From contig CM026391.1 in assembly GCA_014843695.1 (NCBI GenBank), positions 22,661,518 to 22,725,517 of the forward strand: DNA of 64,000 bases, given 5' to 3'. Under the pieces are notes generated by a model. The model was not told where the DNA came from and did not search any database. It worked only from the letters and a program-made list of their open reading frames with translations. Positions 1-12,800 of the stretch are shown here, one piece after another. The DNA is from Archivesica marissinica. Lineage: Eukaryota > Mollusca > Bivalvia > Venerida > Vesicomyidae. Position 1 is the first letter of the stretch; every line of letters starts with the position of its first letter. The position numbers were made by a program, and so were the translations under genes.

Positions 1-450
1 TTAAAGAGCATCCGTGGAACCAGTAGATGGCATCAGTGGAACCAGTAAAGAGCATCAGTGGAACCAGTAGATGGCATCAGTGGAACCAGTAAAGAGCATC
101 AGTGGAACCAGCAAACAACATCAGTGGAACCAGTAGATGGCATCAGTGGAACCAGTAAAGAGCATCAGTGGAACCAGTAGATGGCATCAGTGGAACCAGT
201 AAAGAGCATCAGTGGAACCAGCAAACAACATCAGTGGAACCAGTAGATGGCATCAGTGGAACCAGTAAAGAGCATCAGTGGAACCAGTAGATGGCATCAG
301 TGGAACCAGTAAAGAGCATCAGTGGAACCAGCAAACAACATCAGTGGAACCAGTAGATGGCATCAGTGGAACCAGTAGATGGCATCAGTGGAACAAGTAG
401 ATGGCATCAGTGGAACCAGCAAACAACATCAGTGGAACCAGCAGGTCTAC
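1..450. repeat. 22-bp minisatellite with 110-bp higher-order period
   Basis: The core CATCAGTGGAACCAGT recurs every 22 bp. Units beginning GATGG, AAGAG and AAACAA alternate in a fixed order, and the AAACAA unit returns every 110 bp (near 112, 222 and 332), so five monomers form a higher-order repeat. The array probably continues beyond the left edge. It lies in the MMAA intron downstream of the exon at 655-803. The rest of that intron up to 654 shows nothing recognisable. Confidence 0.95.
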
Positions 451-654
451 ATTACCAGAGGTTTTCAAATATGGATCTCCTCATACATTTGAATGAACTG
501 ACATACCTTACATTGTCTACATTACCTGAGGTTATGATACATTTGACCTCGGATATTTTAATGCATCGAAATACCATAATATGTCAATATTGTAAGGCTT
601 TGATACATTTTACACCATACATTTTAATGCATTGACATACCATGTCTACATTAC

Positions 655-803
655 CTGAGGTTTCCATATATTTGACCTCTTCCGTGTATATTTTAATGCA
701 CTGACATACTCCATCTGTATTCTACGAGCTGCGGGTACCAGGTCTCCATCGGACTTGTTCACCACGACCAGATCGGCAACTTCAACTATACCCTTCTTTA
801 TAC
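655..803 (-). CDS. MMAA: MMAA coding exon 5 (NKSD motif)
   Basis: This 149-base exon starts in phase 1 and ends in phase 0. It encodes [20 protein letters not shown] and [11 protein letters not shown], then [13 protein letters not shown] is the guanine-recognition motif. The acceptor is TTGTGACAG and the donor GTAATG. The next exon should begin with the codon for the Val of the family's conserved V-I-R/K-I-S segment; it is outside the window. Confidence 0.95.
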
Positions 804-3800
804 CTGTCACAAGTGTGTGTGGTTCATAATGTTTAGTTAAACACAACACAGGAATAGTTGTAACAAAATAGTTAGGATTTAAATCCCTTTCCTTAATATT
901 CACTGTACATGTGTTTAGCAACCCGCTTCCACAATTGGTATTGTATTACATATTACGCAATCACTTATCATATTGTTATATTTCGGGTTTTACGCCTGCA
1001 TCAGCACCATTTTGGGCTATATCGCCAGCGGGCAGTTTACCTAACAACACCTTTCCTGGGCAGGCTCCAGCGGTTAACCAGTACGTGGGTGCACCAACCT
1101 CCGTAAGAAACTGCCAACTTTTTCATATAAATGAGACACGGCCTGAGTGGGGCTCGAACCCGTGACCATCAGTGATGATAGGTTACAGTGGTATACAAGT
1201 CAGCGACCATAACCACTCGACCACGGAGGTGGACTGAATCACTTATCATATAAATCTATTTGTGCTTCCCTTGACTGGTTGTGTTAGACGAGTTTGACTG
1301 GAAGTCGTGTTGGCACATTCGTTTCAGGTGTCAGAGGCCCGGAGTTTGCACCCAACTGTACCACCCTTACGATAGGGCCCTAGGCCTGGTCTTAAATTCC
1401 ACATTGCCTCTTCTATCCCACTCATCGCGATGGATTCCATCAGGAATGAAGTCTTAAAAAGCGCTTCAAATACAGTCTACATCCGTTATGTCGAATTCTG
1501 TCGGACCGAACAAAATACTTCGACATAACCGAAGTTTGACATAACGAAATTAAATATAAACAGAGCCAGTTATATGTAAAATGATGTCTGAAACGGGACA
1601 TTGATTCGATTTCGAGATAACCGGAGAATTTGACATAACCGTCTTTGACACTTGGCGCGCAAGAAGTGTTGCCAATTAAGAATGGTTAATACATGCATAG
1701 TATTATAGCAAGTCACTCATTTTATTTCTGGCTAAGCTAATCTACGTGCTACCGACTCGATAATCAGTAGTGGCCATCTACTTACAAAGACCAACCCGCC
1801 ATAACGTACAAAAAACCACAGATTTAGAATTATTGATCGGAAACTATTTTTCAAATCATACCATGACTATTATCTATGCCAGTTTAATACCAAAATCTAC
1901 GGACCATGATCAATCTGCCTACCAACTTACGTGGAAGTCGTGATAGCGCAGTGGATGCGTGTTCGCTTCAGGTGCGAAAGGTCTAGAGTTCGAGCCCCGC
2001 TGGAGTCATTACGATTGTGCCATTAGGCAAGGCATTTAAATTACACATGCCTCTTCTCTCTCCCTCGTGGCGATGGATTCCATCAGGAATGAGGTCTCGA
2101 GAGTGATTAATATAAGTTATAAGAACTTGTTTCGCAATCGAGCTAAAATAAATTTGTATAAACTAAAATCTACAGACCATGATCAATCTGCCTACCAACT
2201 TATGTGGAAGTCGTGATAGCGCAGTGGATGCGCGTTCGCTTCAGGTGCGAAAGGTCCGGAGTTTGAGTCTCGCTGGAGCCGTTACGATTGTGCCATTAGG
2301 CAAGGCATTTAAATTACACATGCCTCTTCTCTCTCCCTCGTGGCGATGGATTCCATCAGGAATGAGGTCTCGAGAGTGATTAATATAAGTTATATAAGAA
2401 CTTGTTTTGCAATCGAGCTAAAATAAATTTGTATAAACTAAACCAACTTACACAGTATCAGGTGTTATAAATCTTGAGTTATTGATTGGGTACCAAAAAT
2501 GTTTATGGCCGGATATTTACATGGGTAACAATTTCTTTTACATTTAATGTTCCTTTGTATATATATACTCACCCTGCAGTTCATCACCCCCAGCAGGCGG
2601 TATAATGAGGCAAAACAGGTCTACCATATCAGCTACAACAAACTCTGACTGCCCCACCCCTGTAATAGTATCATATAACATAAACTCTGACTGCTCCACC
2701 CCTGTAATAGTAACATATCACATAAACTCTGACTGCTCCACCCCTGTAATAGTAACATACAACATAAACTCTGACTGCTCCACCCCTGTAATAGTAACAT
2801 ACAACATAAACTCTGACTGCCCCACCCCTGTAATAGTAACGTACAACATAAACTCTGACTGCCCCACCCCTGTAATAGTAACATACAACATAAACTCTGA
2901 CTGCTCTACCCCTGTAATAGTAACGTACAACATAAACATGACTTGCCCCACCCCTGTAATAGTAACATACAACATAAACTCTGACTGCTCCACCCCTGTA
3001 ATAGTAACATACAACATAAACTCTGACTGCCCCACCCCTGTAATAGTAACATACAACATAAACTCTGACTGCGCCACCCCTGTAATAGTAACATACAACA
3101 TAAACTCTGACTGCTCCACCCCTGTAATAGTAACATACAACATAAACTCTGACTGCCCCACCCCTGTAATAGTAACGTACAACATAAACTCTGACTGCCC
3201 CACCCCTGTAATAGTAACATACAACATAAACTCTGACTGCCCCACCCCTGTAATAGTAACATATAACATAAACTCTGACTGCCCCACCCCTGTAATAGTA
3301 ACATATAACATAAACTCTGACTGCCCCACCCCTGTAATAGTAACATACAACATAAACTCTGACTGCTCCACCCCTGTAATAGTAACATACAACTTAAACT
3401 CTGACTGCTCCACCCCTGTAATAGTAACATACAACATAAACTCTGACTGCCCCACCCCTGTAATAGTAACATACAACATAAACTCTGACTGCCCCACCCC
3501 TGTAATAGTGTACAACATAAACTCTGACTGCCCCCCCTGTAATAGTAACATATAACATAAACTCTGACCCCTGTAATAGTAACATACAACATAACTCTGA
3601 CTGCCCCACCCTGTAATAGTAACATACAACATAAACTCTGACTGCCCCACCCCTGTAATAGTAACATATAACATAAACTCTGACTGCCCCACCCCTGTAA
3701 TAGTAACATATAACATAAACTCTGACTGCCCCACCCCTGTAATAGTAACATACAACATAAACTCTGACTCTGTAATAGTAACATATAACATAAACTCTGA

Positions 3801-6800
3801 CTGCCCCCACCCCTGTAATAGTATATAACATAAACTCTAACTGCCCCACCCCTGTAATAGTAACATACAACATAAACTCTGACTGCCCCACCCCTGTAAT
3901 AGTATCATATAACATAAACTCTGACTGCTCCACCCCTGTAATAGTAACATACAACATAAACTCTGACTGCCCCACCCCTGTAATAGTACATATCACATAA
4001 ACTCTGACTGCCCCACCCCTGTAATAGTAACATACAACATAAACTCTGACTGCCCCACCCCTGTAATAGTAACATATAACATAACCTCTGACTGCCCCAC
4101 CCCTGTAATAGTATCATATAACATAAACTCAGACTGCCCCACCCCTGTAATAGTAACATACAACATAAACTCTGACTGCCCCACCCCTGTAATAGTATCA
4201 TATAACATAAACTCAGACTGCCCCACCCCTGTAATAGTATCATATAACATAAACTCAGACTGCCCCACCCCTGTAATAGTAACATAACATAAACTCAGAC
4301 TGCCCCACCCCTGTAATAGTATCATATAACATAAACTCAGACTGCCCCACCCCTGTAATAGTAACATACAACATAAACTCTGACTGCCCCACCCCTGTAA
4401 TAGTAACATATAACATAAACTCAGACTGCCCCACCCCTGTAATAGTAACGTACAACATAAATTCAGACTGCCCCACCCCTGTAATAGTAACGTACAACAT
4501 AAACTCAGACTGCCCCACCCCTGTAATAGTAACTTACAACATAAACTCAGACTGCTCCACCCCTGTAATAGTAACATACAACATAAACTCTGACTGCCCC
4601 ACCCCTGTAATAGTAACATACAACATAAACTCTGACTGCCCCACCCCTGTAATAGTAACATACAACATAAACTCTGACTGCCCCACCCCTGTAATAGTAA
4701 CGTACAACATAAACTCTGACTGCCCCACCCCTGTAATAGTAAGTACAACATAAACTCTGACTGCCCCACCCCTGTAATAGTAACGTATCACATAAACTCT
4801 GACTGCCCCACCCCTGTAATAGTAACATACAACATAAACTCTGACTGCCCCACCCCTGTAATAGTAACATACAACATAAACTCTGACTGCCCCACCCCTG
4901 TAATAGTAACGTACAACATAAACTCTGACTGCCCACCCCTGTAATAGTAACATACAACATAAACTCTGACTAGTAACTCTGACTGCCCTGTAATAGTACT
5001 GTAATAGTACTCTGTAATAGTATCACATAAACTCAGACTGCCCCACCCCTGTAATAGTAAACTATGACTGCCCCACCCCTGTAATAGTACAACATTCAGA
5101 CTGCCCCACCCCTGTAATAGACTCTGACTGCCCCACCCCTGTAATAGTAACATATAACATAAACTCAGACTGCCCCACCCCTGTAATAGTAACGTACAAC
5201 ATAAATTCAGACTGCCCCACCCCTGTAATAGTGTACAACATAAACTCAGACTGCCCCACCCCTGTAATAGTAACTTACAACATAAACTCAGACTGCTCCA
5301 CCCCTGTAATAGTAACATACAACATAAACTCTGACTGCCCCACCCCTGTAATAGTAACATACAACATAAACTCTGACTGCCCCACCCCTGTAATAGTAAC
5401 ATACAACATAAACTCTGACTGCCCCACCCCTGTAATAGTAACGTACAACATAAACTCTGACTGCCCCACCCCTGTAATAGTAACGTACAACATAAACTCT
5501 GACTGCCCCACCCCTGTAATAGTAACGTATCACATAAACTCTGACTGCCCCACCCCTGTAATAGTAACATACAACATAAACTCTGACTGCCCCACCCCTG
5601 TAATAGTAACATACAACATAAACTCTGTAATAGTGTACAACATAAACTCTGACTGCCCACCCCTGTAATAGACTCTGACTGCCCCACCCCTGTAATAGTA
5701 ACATACAACATAAACTCTGACTGCCCCACCCCTGTAATAGTGACACCCCTGTAATAGTGACTCATACAACATAAACTGACTGCCCCACCCCTGTAATAGT
5801 AACATACAACATAAACTCTGACTGCCCCACCCCTGTAATAGTATCATATAACATAAACTCTGACTGCTCCACCCATGTAATAGTAACGTACAACATAAAC
5901 TCTGACTGCGCCACCCCTGTAATAGTAACATACAACATAAACTCTGACTGCCCCACCCCTGTAATAGTAACATACAACAAACTCTGACTGCCCCACCCCT
6001 GTAATAGTAACGTACAACATAAACTCTGACTGCCCCACCCCTGTAATAGTAACGTACAACATAAACTCTGACTGCCCCACCCCTGTAATAGTAACGTACA
6101 ACATAAACTCTGACTGCCCCACCCCTGTAATAGTAACATACAACATAAACTCTGACTGCCCCACCCCTGTAATAGTAACATACAACATAAACTCTGACTG
6201 CCCCACCCCTGTAATAGTAACGTACAACATAAACTCTGACTGCTCCACCCCTGTAATAGTAACATACAACATAAACTCTGACTGCTCCACCCCTGTAATA
6301 GTAACATACAACATAAACTCTGACTGCCCCACCCCTGTAATAGTAACGTATCACATAAACTCTGACTGCTCCACCCCTGTAATAGTAACGTATCACATAA
6401 ACTCTAACAATATATGACATTTGTTTATTAGTTGAATTATTCCATTTCTGTAGGGAATATTTGCAAACAAATCATACAGTGCAATATAATATTACATTCT
6501 GTACATCTACATCTTTATCACAATTTTATGTTGATTTAATAATAAGATGAGACAACATGAAAAATCATAGAAAACAACAATAAAAACAAGAGGAATCCAT
6601 TTAAAAAACATATCTCCTCTAGGAGTATCCAGGGGCAGTAACTTTCTAATTCAAATTCACGAAGCTTCGGTCAATCAAATCAAGTTTGTGGAAGTCATGA
6701 TAGCGCAGTTCGGAGTTCGAGCCACGCTGGAGCCGTTATGATTGTACCCTTAGGCAAGGAATTTAATTTCCACGTTGCCTTTTCTCTCTCCCTCGTGGCG

Positions 6801-9800
6801 ATGGATTCCATCAGGAATGAGGTCTCGAGAGTGATTAATATAAGTTATAAGAACTTGTTTCACAATCGAGCTAAAAATAAATTTGTATAACTCAATCAAA
6901 TCAAGTTTCAATTCTGATGCATAATTTCAGAAGGTTGGGAATTCACACTCGGGCAAATCACAGAACTAGAACGAACAACTATAGACAATCGAGATATGTA
7001 TTTTTAATCTATAATGATCAGAATGGTATTTACCTACAGTTTCAACAAGCACAATGTCATATCCAGCAGCCTCACACAGAACAATAGCATCATTGGTTGT
7101 CCGGGTAACGCCCCCTAGGCTACCTCGGGCAGGTGAAGGTCGAATGTAGGCATTCATGTCACACGATAAATCAGGCATGCGTGTCTTATCTCCAAGAAGG
7201 GAACCTGTATTGTGTACAATGGAAAAGGGAACCTGTAAGATATATTGTGCACAAGCAAGAAACCTGTAAGATATATTGTGCACAAGCAAGAAACCTGTAA
7301 GATATATTGTGCACAAGCAAGAAACATGTAAGATATATTGTGCACAAGCAAGAAACATGTAAGATATATTGTGCACAAGCAAGAAACCTGTAAGATATAT
7401 TGTGCACAAGCAAGAAACCTGTAAGATATATTGTGCACAAGCAAGAAACCTGTAAGATATATTGTGCACAAGCAAGAAACCTGTAAGATATATTGTGCAC
7501 AAGCAAGAAACATGTAAGATATATTGTGCACAAGCAAGAAACATGTAAGATATATTGTGCACAAGCAAGAAACCTGTAAGATATATTGTGCACAAGCAAG
7601 AAACCTGTAAGATATATTGTGCACAAGCAAGAAACCTGTAAGATATATTGTGCACAAGCAAGAAACCTGTAAGATATATTGTGCACAAGCAAGAAAATAT
7701 ATGTGAAAAATATACAACATGTACTTCATTTGCAAACCATTTAAAATATACAACATGTACTTCATTTGCAAACCATTTAAAATATACAACATGTACTTCA
7801 TTTGCAAACCATTTAAAATATACAACATGTACTTCATTTGCAAACCATTTAAAATATACAATATGTACTTCATTTGCAAACCATTTAAAATATACAATAT
7901 ATACTTCATTTGCAAACCATTTCAAGTTTCCAAATGTCTTGTGTGTTTTTACGTTTATTTATCATCACTACTTATTGTCCATATGAGCGACGCCTCCTGA
8001 ACAAATTAGTCATTTTAGATGTTGGCGTATAGTGCAATGATACAGGCAGAGACCCATTCTAGAGTCTCCTCTGGTTCTTTTACGTACACGGTGTACAGCA
8101 CCGACACGAGACCTTGGTTTAAAGTCCCATTTGAAACACTCTTAATAATATTATGGTCAGACGGGGGATCGAACCTGCGATCCCTGGATTGCTATTTAAA
8201 CCCGCCTAGACCGCGTCACTTTATATGAAAAAGTTGACGTTTCTTATGGAGGTTGGTGCACCATGTACTTCTTAACCGCTGGAGCCTGCCCAGGAAAGGT
8301 GTTGTTAGGTAAACTGTCCGTCGCTTATATAAATATGTAATAGACGGACGATTGAAAACTCACTATGCATAATACACACTCTGATAGTGTAAATAGATTA
8401 AAAAGTCAATAGATTTTGTCAATGCATAGTCTCCTTCACATTACCTGGTTTACAGACCATACAATGCATAGAGAACTTCACATTGCCTGGTTTACAGAAC
8501 ATACAATGCATAGAGAACTTCACATTGCCTGGTTTACAGAACATACAATGCATAGAGAACTTCACATTGCCTGGTTTACAGACCATACAATGCATAGAGA
8601 ACTTCACATTGCCTGGTTTACAGAACATACAATGCATAGAGAACTTCACATTGCCTGGTTTACAGAACATACAATGCATAGAGAACTTCACATTGCCTGG
8701 TTTACAGACCATACAATGCATAGAGAACTTCACATTGCCTGGTTTACAGAACATACAATGCATAGAGAACTTCACATTGCCTGGTTTACAGAACATACAA
8801 TGCATAGAGAACTTCACATTGCCTGGTTTACAGACCATACAATGCATAGAGAACTTCACATTGCCTGGTTTACAGAACATACAATGCATAGAGAACTTCA
8901 CATTGCCTGGTTTACAGAACATACAATGCATAGAGAACTTCACATTGCCTGGTTTACAGAACATACAATGCATAGAGAACTTCATATTGCCTGGTTTACA
9001 GAACATACAATGCATAGAGAACTTCACATTGCCTGGTTTACAGAACATAGAATGCATAGAGAACTTCACATTGCCTGGTTTACAGAACATACAATGCATA
9101 GAGAACTTCACATTGCCTGGTTTACAGAACATACAATGCATAGAGAACTTCACATTGCCTGGTTTACAGAACATACAATGCATAGAGAACTTCACATTGC
9201 CTGGTTTACAGAACATACAATGCATAGAGAACTTCACATTGCCTGGTTTACAGAACATACAATGCATAGAGAACTTCACATTGCCTGGTTTACAGAACAT
9301 ACAATGCATAGAGAACTTCACATTGCCTGGTTTACAGAACATACAATGCATAGAGAACTTCACATTGCCTGGTTTACAGAACACACAATGCATAGAGAAC
9401 TTCACATTGCATGGTTTACAGAACATACAATGTATAGAGAACTTCACATTGCCTGGTTTACAGAACATACAATGCATAGAGAACTTCACATTGCCTGGTT
9501 TACAGAACATACAATGCATAGAGAACTTCACATTGCCTGGTTTACAGAACATACAATGCATAGAGAACATCACATTGCCTGGTTTACAGAACATACAATG
9601 CATAGAGAACTTCACATTGCCTGGTTTACAGAACAAACAGTGCATAGAGAACTTCACATTGCCTGGTTTACAGAACACACAATGCATAGAGAACTTCACA
9701 TTGCCTGGTTAAACAGAACACACAATGCATAGAGAACTTCACATTGCCTGGTTTACAGAACACACAATGCATAGAGAACTTCACATTGCCTGGTTTACAG

Positions 9801-12800
9801 AACACACAATGCATAGAGAACTTCACATTGCCTGGTTTACAGAACATACAATGCATAGAGAACTTCACATTGCATGGTTTACAGAACATACAATGCATAG
9901 AGAACTTCACATTGCCTGGTTAAACAGAACACACAATGCATAGATAACTTCACATTGCCTGGTTTACAGAACATACAATGCATAGAGAACTTCACATTGC
10001 CTGGTTTACAGAACATACAATGCATAGAGAACTTCACATTGCCTGGTTTACAGAACATACAATGCATAGAGAACTTCACATTGCCTGGTTTACAGAACAT
10101 ACAATGCATAGAGAACTTCACATTGCCTGGTTTACAGAACACACAATGCATAGAGAACTTCACATTGCCTGGTTAAACAGAACACACAATGCATAGAGAA
10201 CTTCACATTGCCTGGTTTACAGAACATACAATGCATAGAGAACTTCACATTGCCTGGTTTACAGAACACACAATGCATAGAGAACTTCACATTGCCTGGT
10301 TAAACAGAACACACAATGCATAGATAACTTCACATTGCCTGGTTTACAGAACATACAATGCAGAGAACTTCGCATTGCCTGGTTTACAGAACTTCCTATT
10401 ACATGCATGTTTCCATGGTTTCTGTAGATGATCTAGCTAATGCTACTGCTGGGCACAAATTCCGGGCCTCTCACAAAACAATGAACATACCGCCGGTTTG
10501 TGACGACGAGGGATCCACAGCCAACACTGCAACTTTGTGACCTTTATTGGTGAGGAACTTGCCAAACACTTCAATAAATGTACTCTTTCCTGCTCCGGGC
10601 GGCCCAGACAATCCTAACAAATAAACATACTAAGTTTAGAAGTGTGTAATTCTTTAATTATACAAAGAATTGAGCATATTAAAGCGACACTACATCAGTG
10701 AAAATTCAAATGTCTGCAGAATGTAATTTGCTATTATATGGTAATATTTTTTCCAAATTTTTCCTCAAAAACTGAGTATTTCAACAAATAAACAAACGTC
10801 GTATATGCAGTTTGTTGACATAATAAAATAATGTAGATAGGGTTGACATTCATGCATAATACAACGCGTTTATGCTGAATAACAAGAGATATGGTACATA
10901 TTTACCATTATATCTCACATGTGTGCCTAATCTTAGTTAACTTATCTCTAAACGAAAGTATCGCATGTTTAGTATCGACTCCAATGACAAGCAAATGTCA
11001 ATTTAGGAGCGTAGATGTCCGCTATAATATTATGAAATCCTACTTTCACTTTTGAAAGTTTGTATACCACAAAAACACTGTTTATTGGTTCAATATTAGT
11101 GTTCGATGTATTCAGAAGAACTTGTAGTAGCAACGCATTTATACGTGAACAAAATGCATTTTATTTCCTTTTTGCGATGTAATGTCGCTTTAACAAAACA
11201 CAAGCAATCTCAGCTAACAATTTATTTCTTTTATAAAATAAAGATTGCAAAATTAGCTTCAACAACATATATTAATCACTCTCTTATATATCTGTGTCGT
11301 CATTTGTGTAGGAGAATACTGGAGTTCCCGGGAAAAAAACCACCTGTCCAATCTGGTGACGATCGTACCATCTGACATACATCCTGGTCCATGGCTTGAA
11401 CCAGAGTTACCTTGGTAATAAAACATATGAAACATTTGATTGTTTGTTGATGTTTGTAATATGAAATATTTGGCATGAAATTTAAAAGCACATCACATAA
11501 ACATCACATCTTCGTCGGATAAACCAAAAGCACCTTACAAAACTCGTCCTGCAAGCTATTCTTCAACTGTTTGGCAGTACATTCGGCTTCCAATTGATCA
11601 TAATGACATCGCAGTTTGTAAAACATGCTTTGCAGAAATTAAATCAAGCGAAGGAACATCTAACCTACGCACACTACCATGTTGGTAAATGACACAAGAA
11701 CAAATTATTTCACATGGCCTTGATCTAACATTGAAAGGTCAACCTCAAGGTCACATGGTATGGCTTATTTGAAAGGTCATATGAGGGTTTCCTATTGGTG
11801 ACTAAGGTGTTCCCTTGAAACTATATGTCTAACTTGCTTTTCGAGCTACAAGCATGCATAGTTTACTATTGAAGACAATGGTAATGGATATTTCATCGAC
11901 TGCCCTGACCTTGACCCATTTCTTCCAAATCCTACCACTTCCTTATAGACCAGCTCTATATATCCACAAAGTTTCATCAAAATCCATCAACAACATTTTG
12001 AATTATCCTGTCCAAAGACGGACACACAAACAGCCATAAACAATAACCCCTGTCCCTACATAAACAATAACCCCTGTCCCTACATAAACAATAACCCCTG
12101 TCCCTACATAAACAATAACCCCTGTCCCTACATAAACAATAACCCCTGTCCCTACATAAACAATAACCCCTGTCCCTACATAAACAATAACCCCTGTCCC
12201 TACATAAACAATAACCTCTGTCCCTACATAAATAAATAACCCCTGTCCCTACATAAATAAATAACCCTGTCCCTACATAAATAAATAACCCCTGTCCCTA
12301 CAATAAACAATAACCTATGTCCCTACATAAACAATAACCCCTGTCCCTACATAAACAATAACCTCTGTCCCTACATAAATAAATAACCCCTGTGCCTACA
12401 TAAATAAATAACCCCTGTCCCTACATAAACAATAACCCCTGTCCCTACATAAACAATAACCCCTGTCCCTACATAAATAAATAACCCCTGTCCCTACATA
12501 AACAATAACCCCTGTCCCTACATAAACAAAACCCTGTCCTACAAAACAATAACCCCTGTCCCTACATAAACAATAACCCCTGTCCCTACATAAACAATAA
12601 CCCCTGTCCCTACATAAACAATAACCCCTGTCCCTACATAAACAATAACCTCTGTCCCTACATAAACAATAACCCCTGTCCCTACATAAACAATAACCCC
12701 TGTCCCTACATAAACAATAACCTCTGTTCCCTACATAAACAATAACCCCTGTCCCTACATAAACAATAACCCCTGTCCCTACATAAACAATAACCCCTGT

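Noticed and set aside
2605..3555. 316-codon plus-strand ORF overlapping MMAA exon 4
   Set aside because: Antisense reading of the 42-bp splice-acceptor array. The minus-strand reading at the array edge is the conserved MMAA exon.
7205..7695. CRISPR-like regular array
   Set aside because: Contiguous tandem units with no unique spacers, and a eukaryotic intron context.
8416..9732. 438-codon repeat protein-like ORF
   Set aside because: 14-residue period equals the 42-bp unit; open on both strands; it lies wholly within an MMAA intron.
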